From contig JAPFFF010000004.1 in NCBI GenBank assembly GCA_039105265.1, positions 7,545,501 to 7,609,500 on the forward strand: a stretch of 64,000 bases of DNA, written 5' to 3'. How positions within the stretch are numbered: the stretch's first letter is position 1; the number at the start of each line of letters is the position of its first letter. Positions 57,926 to 64,000 of the stretch are shown here, in pieces. Both the position numbers and the translations under genes were made by a program. The stretch is from Tritrichomonas musculus (taxonomy: Eukaryota > Parabasalia > Tritrichomonadida > Tritrichomonadidae). The notes under the pieces are model-generated. The model was not told the origin of the DNA and searched no databases. It saw nothing but the letters and a program-made list of their open reading frames with translations.

Positions 57926-58641
57926 AATTTATAATGCATATAATTGATATATTTTTTTTTTGAAAAATATAGATTTTATATCAATATTTAATACATATAT
58001 CGACGAATTTTGTTAGTGTTTTTGTAAAAAGTTCTAAAAATTCATTAAGTAACTTAAATATTGATTTATAAGATAAATGTCTAATTCAATCATCATTGTT
58101 TGCTTCATCTGATTTAAAATAAACCAAATTTTCATCCAATTTTAGCAATTATTCACCAAAAATGTTATTATTGAATTCTTATGCATTTTATAAGTTTATT
58201 CCATATACCTTATCAAATAATATAAAATAATCTATTATAGTAATTTCGATACAACAATTCAAATATAAGGCAATTATACGGATTGAGGAATAATCATATT
58301 CTATGTGATATCCTGACATTATCATATATTGAACAAGTCGATGAACCGGATTTTTTTTATTCCATTATATTTAAATTGATTATTTAAAAATTGAAATAAT
58401 AAAAATATAATAATTCAAAATTTGTGTACATTGAATATTCAAAAACAAAAAAATGTTCTTCTTCTATAATTATACAATCATAATTGTTTTATCCCATATA
58501 TCCCAATAAAGTTATCGACAAAAAATATTAGTTTTGGCCTGAGAATTTGTATTTTTCTTCTTTATTTCACGAGATATTAAAATCAAAAAATTTTCTATAA
58601 GAGTTTGTTTTTAATAAAAAAAATTCTTCTGATATTTTTTT

Positions 58642-58649
58642 ATTCTTAT
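58642..58649. repeat. hAT target-site duplication, left
   Basis: ATTCTTAT, repeated at 59856-59863. It fits the hAT target preference nTnnnnAn. Confidence 0.8.
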
Positions 58650-58769
58650 TAGGGTGGCACTGGGTGGGCCAAAATTAAGAAAATGGGTCAAAAAAAAGTA
58701 AACATTTGGGTCACCATTTATCCTCTCAATTATTTGAATTGAATACGATTAAATAAGGTCAAATAATTG

Positions 58770-58821
<52 letters not shown>

Positions 58822-59855
58822 TTTGCGAAAATCCTTACGTGCGAGCGTGCGAAGAAAAAAAATTTAAAATATTGATCGGCATGGTTAATTATTCTACCAT
58901 AAAAAAAGTTATTTGTTGAATATAAAAAAAACTGAAAATTTTGAAATAATTTTTTATCTTCTCTCTTTCAATAAAATCTGAATTTCAAAAGCATAAAAAT
59001 TTAGTTTTTTTTCAATTTTTAATAAAATTATACATAAAAAGTTTATTATTTTTTTAAAAAAAATTAATTCAAAAAGATTAATATAATATATTTTTAATAG
59101 TGGAAATGCTATACTCAAAAAGTTGCAAAAGAGAATCAAAAATAAATTATTAAGTAGCTTTTTGAGGCTTCGCCTCAAAAAGCTACTTAATCATTTATTA
59201 AATAAATTTAATTTTATCTTGTATAAAAAAGCATGAATTCATAATATTCAACAAGGAAATGATGTTTATCATAATTATATATATCAGTTATTATTATATA
59301 CTATGTAAACAAATAAATAAAATTTGGCCCATTTTGGCCCAATTATAAATGGATGGGTCAACCAAATATCGTCTGAAATCTTCAGAAAATTATCCCAAAA
59401 ATTTTGGGCTAAAATGGGCCAAGTTGGGCCAAAATGGGCCAAATTTTTTTTTTTAAGCATATATATAAATTATTAATAATGTATACCTATATTTATAATA
59501 TACATTACTATATTGTTTAATATCATAACTATAATGCTTTTTATATAAGATATATTTATTTTTTTAATTATTAATTTTTGTGAAAATAAAAATTATTCTC
59601 TATGAAAAGTAAAAGACAATTTGAATGAAAATTTTTATTTTAAAAGATTAATTTATCTCTTCCATTCTATGTAAATCATTAATTTTTTCATATATATTTA
59701 AATAAATAATCTGATAGCGATTTGTAAATTGATAATTTATAACTTTATATATAGAATCAAAACAATTTGAATTGGCCCACGTTGTGACACATTAAACCCA
59801 CATTTTGGCCCACATTTTTTAAAAAATGCACATTTGGGCAAATTTGACCACCCTA
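58650..59855. mobile_element. Non-autonomous hAT-type DNA transposon (1206 bp)
   Basis: Terminal inverted repeats TAGGGTGG / CCACCCTA fit the hAT end rule YARNG, and an exact 8-bp duplication ATTCTTAT flanks it. Both subterminal regions carry clustered TGGGCCA/TGGCCCA motifs (about eight exact copies), as expected of transposase-binding sites. There is no transposase frame. A T-run of about 50 (58770-58819) and a 20-bp-arm hairpin (59149-59191) lie inside. It is inserted into the TTAA element, so it is the younger of the two. Confidence 0.8.
59149..59191. repeat. Perfect hairpin, 20-bp arms, 3-base loop
   Basis: Arms run 59149-59168 and 59172-59191 with loop TTC; the core is AGCTTTTTGAGGC / GCCTCAAAAAGCT. 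It lies within the hAT element. Cruciform or RNA hairpin potential is strong; a role is unknown. Confidence 0.75.
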
Positions 59856-59863
59856 ATTCTTAT
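59856..59863. repeat. hAT target-site duplication, right
   Basis: ATTCTTAT directly after CCACCCTA, identical to 58642-58649. Confidence 0.8.
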
Positions 59864-59986
59864 TCTATTTTTATAAAAAAATATCAAAAATATTAACTTT
59901 TGAATTTTTTCTTCTATTCAAAAAATTGAGAGAAATTTAAGCTTACCCTTAATGAATATATTTGTTTTTAATGAATATATTTGTTT

Positions 59987-60877
59987 TTAATGATTATCTT
60001 TAATCAATTCAATATTAGATTTAGTGAATATAACGGAATAATCACAAAATGCAGATTCTTTGCTGATGATTATTTTATTTGCGTTTGGAAAACATGCAAT
60101 CGATACATCATACATAAAATCGTCATTAAAAGTGAATTCATCAGCAAGAAATTCAATTGAGTACATTTTTTGATATTTGCTAAATATGGCATTACTGTTT
60201 TTTACTTGAGATGGTATTATAAGATGCCGTATTTCTGATTTATTAAAGATTGATCCACCAAAGTCAGTTACACTATCTGGAATTGACAAGGAATCAATTG
60301 AAATATTTGAAAAAGCATTTTCGCCAATTTTAATGAGATTTGAATTACTTTCAAATTCGATTGATTGAAGAAGTTTGCAATTCTCGAATGAATATGGACA
60401 AATAACAGTTATAAATGAAGGAATTGTCATTTGTTTGATGTTTCTACATGCAAAAACGATAGAATCAAATTTATCTTCATTTACATTTGTTTTCCCAAGA
60501 ATGATTTTATGATCATCATCGAGATATGCGTAACTTTGATTATTTGGCAATAGTACAACATTATTTAGGCGTGATGTATTCATACACCAGCCATCTTCAA
60601 GAAGAACAATACTTGGCGATATGATAAGTTTTTTAAGACGTGAAGAAAATGAATTTTTGGATATTTCTTTAATTGCTGAATCTTCAGCAAATTCTATCCT
60701 TTCGAGAATTCTATTCGTGAAACAAAATTTGCATATATTTGTAAGAGTGTAATCTTTGGAACCATGTCTTATACAACGAGGAATAAACCAGGAGATAGCA
60801 CCATCATGCGGCCTCTCAATGCTACAGGTCATATCATTATCATTATAAATATATTTTTCTTTGCGAGCTAGACGCAT
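59987..60877 (-). CDS. BspA-like LRR protein, short diverged type (296 aa)
   Basis: Start MRLARKEKYIYNDND at 60877; TCATT lies about 27 bases upstream. LRR_5-type repeats include IKQMTIPSFITVICPYSF, LLQSIEFESNSNLIKIGENA and IDSLSIPDSVTDFGG, and there is a GWC block (VLLEDGWCMNTSRLNNV) like those of the LRR gene at 49750-51417. No signal peptide or transmembrane helix. The stop codon overlaps the last of the 19-bp units that border the TTAA element, so that insertion lies in the 3' untranslated region and left the frame intact. Confidence 0.75.
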   Translation of the reverse strand: MRLARKEKYIYNDNDMTCSIERPHDGAISWFIPRCIRHGSKDYTLTNICKFCFTNRILERIEFAEDSAIKEISKNSFSSRLKKLIISPSIVLLEDGWCMNTSRLNNVVLLPNNQSYAYLDDDHKIILGKTNVNEDKFDSIVFACRNIKQMTIPSFITVICPYSFENCKLLQSIEFESNSNLIKIGENAFSNISIDSLSIPDSVTDFGGSIFNKSEIRHLIIPSQVKNSNAIFSKYQKMYSIEFLADEFTFNDDFMYDVSIACFPNANKIIISKESAFCDYSVIFTKSNIELIKDNH

Positions 60878-61500
60878 TTTACAATTTTTCTTATATTTCC
60901 AATGATTTTTTTATATCACATTTCATAAAAAGATTTTTAATAAAATAATCAGGTTTTTATTTTCCTCTCCTCAAATTGTGAATTCGAGGAAAATAGTTAG
61001 ATTTCAATTACATTTCTTTTTTACGATCAAGAATGTTCAAAATTTATGTTCATGATCATTTTATTGAAAAAAAAAAAAAAAAAAAAAAATTATTCTATTA
61101 GTTTTTTGTTATAAACACAAAATAATTTTAAGTATTATTGATAGATAAATGATATTTCATAAGTATAAAATCTAATGGTATTAGTAGTTTTGAAGGATTT
61201 CTTTTACGAAGAGATATTTATTAGTTTGTGAAGTTAAAAAAAAAGCATTTGATGAATGTTAGACTATTTGATTTTTCTCTATTTTCAAGCTTTTATTCTG
61301 TTTTTATTTTATAAAGTTTATACAAAGAATTATTTGAATTAATTATCTGAAAAAATAATTTTATTTTCATAATTTAAAAAAAATATAGTATTGAATATTA
61401 TTTTATATCCCAAATAAAATATTCAAAAAAATTGAAGCAAATTGACCTATGAAAAAAATATTTTTTTCCTCAATTACTTAAATGAACTTATTATTCATTC
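60878..61500. other. AT-rich spacer between divergent genes
   Basis: Upstream regions of the LRR gene and the calponin-homology gene, with an A-run near 61070-61089. No other feature seen. Confidence 0.5.
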
Positions 61501-61525
61501 ATATCATTTTCCAAAATAAAAACCA

Positions 61526-62881
61526 ATGAATACAACACACACAAACACAGAATACATCCCACAGCAGATCAGAGTTTTCTCTAATTGGGTTTCCAGTAAC
61601 TTAATTCAAGCTAAATCAAACATCAAAGTCAATGATGTCACAAAAGACTTCAAGGATGGCGTTGCATTAATCGAACTCTCTCAAATATTAGTCGGCAAAT
61701 CGGCTCCAATTGACTACAATCTTTCACCAAAGAGAAATGATGCAATGGTTCAAAATTGTGACTTGGCAATTGACATGCTCACAAAGGATGGTGTCCATCT
61801 CAAAGGCATTTCAGGCAAAGAAGTCAATGAAAACAAAGAAAAGTTCATTCTTGGTCTCATCTGGACTCTCATTCTTCACTACTCAGTCAACAAGTCAATC
61901 AGCTTCAACAATGACAAAAGCAACATCAACGACAAGACCAAATTCTCAACCAAATCAAAGGTAACTCATTATACTGCCGAACTGCACTACAAACAAGCAC
62001 TCATGCAGTGGGCCTTCGATCGCACCGAGAGTTACCCAGACATCAACGAATTCCAGCCTTACTGCCTGTCGTTGTGCGCACTTCTTGATTCTTTCTATCC
62101 AGACAAGATCAACTTCTACTCACTCGATCCGAAGAACACCAAGAAAAATGCAAAAATTGCAATCAAAGCGATGCAAGAACTCAGCATTCCTGTTTTGTTT
62201 GATTTGGCTGACACGCAAAGCACGAAGATCGATGACAAGGCACTTCTCACGCAACTGGCAGTTATCAAGATCACAATTGAAAAAGTTTTACCATTACAAG
62301 CAACGATTTCAAAGTCAAGAACATTGATTCTCGATGATGAATTTGTTCCGCATAAAGAGGAAGGAAATAACCGCCGTTACGCTGGACGAAAGTTTGGATT
62401 GATCATGACGTTGAACGAAACAGATTACAGAAATGGTTCAAAAATTGATCCAAAGATCGAACAAGTCAGTTTTGGAGAAGAAGTCCAACTCGCACTTACA
62501 TTGACAAACATCGAAAATCCTTACTTGAATCCATCGGGAAGAATGCTTGACATGACAGAGCCAAACATCAAGAACGATTCCCACCAACAATTTGTGTTTG
62601 GCAAGGATGAATGGAACACTGTCATTGATTCAATCTTCCAGCAAGGAATGGTTTGGGATGTTGCTGATGAGTTTAATCCAAATCCACCTGAAGGAACGCC
62701 ATTCTACGTTTTCCCATTCCATGGAAGGCACAATCAGCACTTCATTTACAAGAAGGGAATGATTTATGCCCAGCAAAATGGTCATGTTGTTACATATGTT
62801 GGAGGCAATGAGCCACTTGTTATGATGCCACCAAGCAGGGCACTCAAAGCAAGACAGACATTCAGAATTCAACTCATTTAA
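61526..62881 (+). CDS. Double calponin-homology domain protein (451 aa), actin-binding type
   Basis: Start MNTTHTNTEYIPQQ at 61526, about 18 bases after TCATTTT. Residues about 15-122 form a type-1-like CH domain (IRVFSNWVSSNLIQ, DFKDGVALIELSQIL, FILGLIWTLILHYSV). Residues about 155-255 form a second CH domain (ALMQWAFDRTE, LSLCALLDSFYPDKI, KNAKIAIKAMQELSIP). The C-terminal 170 residues are beta-rich and unassigned (FGLIMTLNETDYRNG, GTPFYVFPFHGRHNQHF, ending FRIQLI). Tandem CH pairs bind F-actin in alpha-actinin-like proteins, so a cytoskeletal role is likely. Codon use is less AT-biased than in neighbours, suggesting high expression. Stop is followed by AAAT. Confidence 0.85.
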   Translation: MNTTHTNTEYIPQQIRVFSNWVSSNLIQAKSNIKVNDVTKDFKDGVALIELSQILVGKSAPIDYNLSPKRNDAMVQNCDLAIDMLTKDGVHLKGISGKEVNENKEKFILGLIWTLILHYSVNKSISFNNDKSNINDKTKFSTKSKVTHYTAELHYKQALMQWAFDRTESYPDINEFQPYCLSLCALLDSFYPDKINFYSLDPKNTKKNAKIAIKAMQELSIPVLFDLADTQSTKIDDKALLTQLAVIKITIEKVLPLQATISKSRTLILDDEFVPHKEEGNNRRYAGRKFGLIMTLNETDYRNGSKIDPKIEQVSFGEEVQLALTLTNIENPYLNPSGRMLDMTEPNIKNDSHQQFVFGKDEWNTVIDSIFQQGMVWDVADEFNPNPPEGTPFYVFPFHGRHNQHFIYKKGMIYAQQNGHVVTYVGGNEPLVMMPPSRALKARQTFRIQLI

Positions 62882-63179
62882 ATATAAAAATATTTAAGTA
62901 TGTTTTTATATAAAAATCATAGAAATTATAGAATAAACAAGCAATCACATCAAGCATCGATTTAAATTATTTCAATAACTTTATTCACTTTTTGAATGAA
63001 ATACGATCAATTTTTAAATAAGTATAAATTGGAAATTCTTTCAATGACAATAATAACTTTGAATGAAATCATATATGATTCAATTTATTAATAAGTGCTT
63101 TAAAAAGACAATAAAATAAATATTATATTGAGATCAAGTTATTTTTATTAATTGTTTCCTTTTGAAAATATTAATTTCA
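62882..63179. other. Spacer between convergent genes
   Basis: AT-rich, no gene or repeat seen. Confidence 0.5.
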
Positions 63180-64000
63180 TTAATTAAGATCAAATCCAAA
63201 TCCTTCATAAAATTCTTTCGAAATTTCTTTGATTTTTGGATTTTTTCGTTGTTGTGCTTCTTTTTCTTTTGTAATTTCATCAGACTGAATGGGTTCAAAC
63301 AAAACATTATATAAAAAATCGACGGTTTTGTATTCTAAATATTTCGACTCATAAAGAGATTTGTTAGATATGTAGTTTCCAATTATTGAAAGAATCACAG
63401 TTTTATATTTATTAAAATTGTTTGATTGTTCATTAAGTTTTGTTGTGATTGAATCAACATCATTCCCATATTTTTTGATTAATGAAATACACAATAATTC
63501 AAGTGATGGATAAAATCCTTCATTCAATGATCGAACTAATAAATCGATCGATTTATCAATGCTGCCTTTTATTGGTTCTTCATACAAATATAGATGTGCT
63601 AAATTGTACATTGACACTTTGTCATTCTTCTGTCTGATCGCTTCTTCAAAATATTCAATCGATGAGCCAAGCCTTGGTTCAATTTTGTCTTCAAATCCTT
63701 TTTTGTAAATTATTCCGAGGTTGTTCTTAGCATATTGAATGTTGAATGATGATGCTTCTTTATAAAAACGAATAGATTGTTCGATGTTTCTCTCCATGTA
63801 TTTTCCTTCATGATACAAATATCCAACTGCAAAGCACCCTTCCTTACAACCATTCATAGCTGACCTAATCAAATAATGAATGCTTTTTTTTATATACATT
63901 AATAAATAATTATCATCTCCAAGATTAAATTGTGTTTGCGAATCACTTTGATTAGCAGCAAGTGAATAATAATGAATAGCTTTATTAATATCTCGTGTTA
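63180..64000 (-). CDS. Sel1-repeat protein (5' part beyond the window)
   Basis: The minus-strand frame is open from the window end to TAA at 63180-63182, so the ATG at 63899 is internal. The residues at the edge (DINKAIHYYSLAANQSDSQ) are a Sel1 repeat. Further repeats follow (AMNGCKEGCFAVGYLYHEG, SIRFYKEASSFNIQYAKNN, SIEYFEEAIRQKNDKVSMYN). One repeat near 63900 is shortened (NLGDDNYLLMYIKKSIHYL). The C-terminal 70 residues are helical and charged. Sel1 proteins are scaffolds for protein complexes; the partner here is unknown. Confidence 0.8.
   Translation of the reverse strand, partial: TRDINKAIHYYSLAANQSDSQTQFNLGDDNYLLMYIKKSIHYLIRSAMNGCKEGCFAVGYLYHEGKYMERNIEQSIRFYKEASSFNIQYAKNNLGIIYKKGFEDKIEPRLGSSIEYFEEAIRQKNDKVSMYNLAHLYLYEEPIKGSIDKSIDLLVRSLNEGFYPSLELLCISLIKKYGNDVDSITTKLNEQSNNFNKYKTVILSIIGNYISNKSLYESKYLEYKTVDFLYNVLFEPIQSDEITKEKEAQQRKNPKIKEISKEFYEGFGFDLN

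Larger units (their letters stand above)
56917..59948. mobile_element. 3-kb inverted-repeat element at TTAA, non-autonomous
   Basis: The ends are perfect 10-bp inverted repeats (GGGTAAGCTT at 56917-56926, AAGCTTACCC at 59939-59948), each bordered by TTAA. TTAA target duplications are typical of piggyBac-type elements, but other features are not diagnostic. There is no transposase frame. Inside are a 350-bp direct duplication (57147/57559) and the hAT insertion at 58650-59855; without the latter the element is about 1.8 kb. It sits just after the stop codon of the LRR gene at 59987-60877. Confidence 0.5.

Noticed and set aside
57742-57963. 73-codon frame in the second copy of the 350-bp duplication
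   Set aside because: The first copy of the duplication closes this frame early, and the sequence is low-complexity Lys/Phe/Leu.
58954-59178. 74-codon minus-strand frame inside the hAT element as a transposase remnant
   Set aside because: Low-complexity Leu/Lys/Phe sequence overlapping the hairpin, with no transposase motif.

Overview
The window looks like chromosomal DNA of a parabasalid protist of the trichomonad group, most likely Tritrichomonas or a relative. The grounds are: BspA-like (TpLRR) leucine-rich-repeat genes; a whole-looking Maverick/Polinton; almost intron-free genes in extremely AT-rich spacers; BTB/ankyrin (DUF3447-type), Sel1 and calponin-homology genes; and a TCA(C/T)(T/A) initiator-like motif 8-30 bases before many start codons, as known from Trichomonas vaginalis. 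The species is an inference; no rRNA or other decisive marker is present.

Layout. (1) 1-13437: a tandem cluster of four BspA-like LRR genes. Copy 1 is cut by the window edge, copy 2 is long (50 near-identical 23-residue repeats), copy 3 has an in-frame stop and copy 4 stops abruptly inside its repeat array. The spacers between copies look identical by eye, so amplification was recent or copies are homogenised. (2) 14401-37034: a 22.6-kb Maverick/Polinton with about 0.52-kb terminal inverted repeats and a 6-bp target duplication (TCCTCT). It carries genes for integrase, packaging ATPase, major capsid, a candidate minor capsid protein, protein-primed DNA polymerase B, two HNH endonucleases, a giant 2411-residue fibre-like protein and several small unknown proteins. 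It looks nearly whole, with the integrase frame broken about once or twice. (3) 37041-40231: coding-like debris, then very AT-rich spacer with a 97-bp MITE candidate. (4) 40232-55400: ordinary host genes (RING/UBR-like zinc protein, lysine-rich small protein, Ras-like GTPase, C2-like protein, BTB/ankyrin protein, LRR protein, two tiny Cys/Thr-rich paralogues, an unknown basic protein) mixed with decayed host genes. (5) 56917-59948: a 3-kb inverted-repeat element at TTAA, itself hit by a 1.2-kb non-autonomous hAT element with a clean 8-bp target duplication. (6) 59987-64000: an LRR gene, a double calponin-homology gene and a partial Sel1-repeat gene.

The strongest unusual signals are: the 85 LRR units that differ almost only at the first two bases of three fixed codons; a shared upstream signature (T-run then AAATG) on about ten Polinton genes; the internally duplicated giant fibre-like Polinton protein; duplicated HNH genes; and a zinc module shared by two neighbouring host genes of otherwise different architecture.
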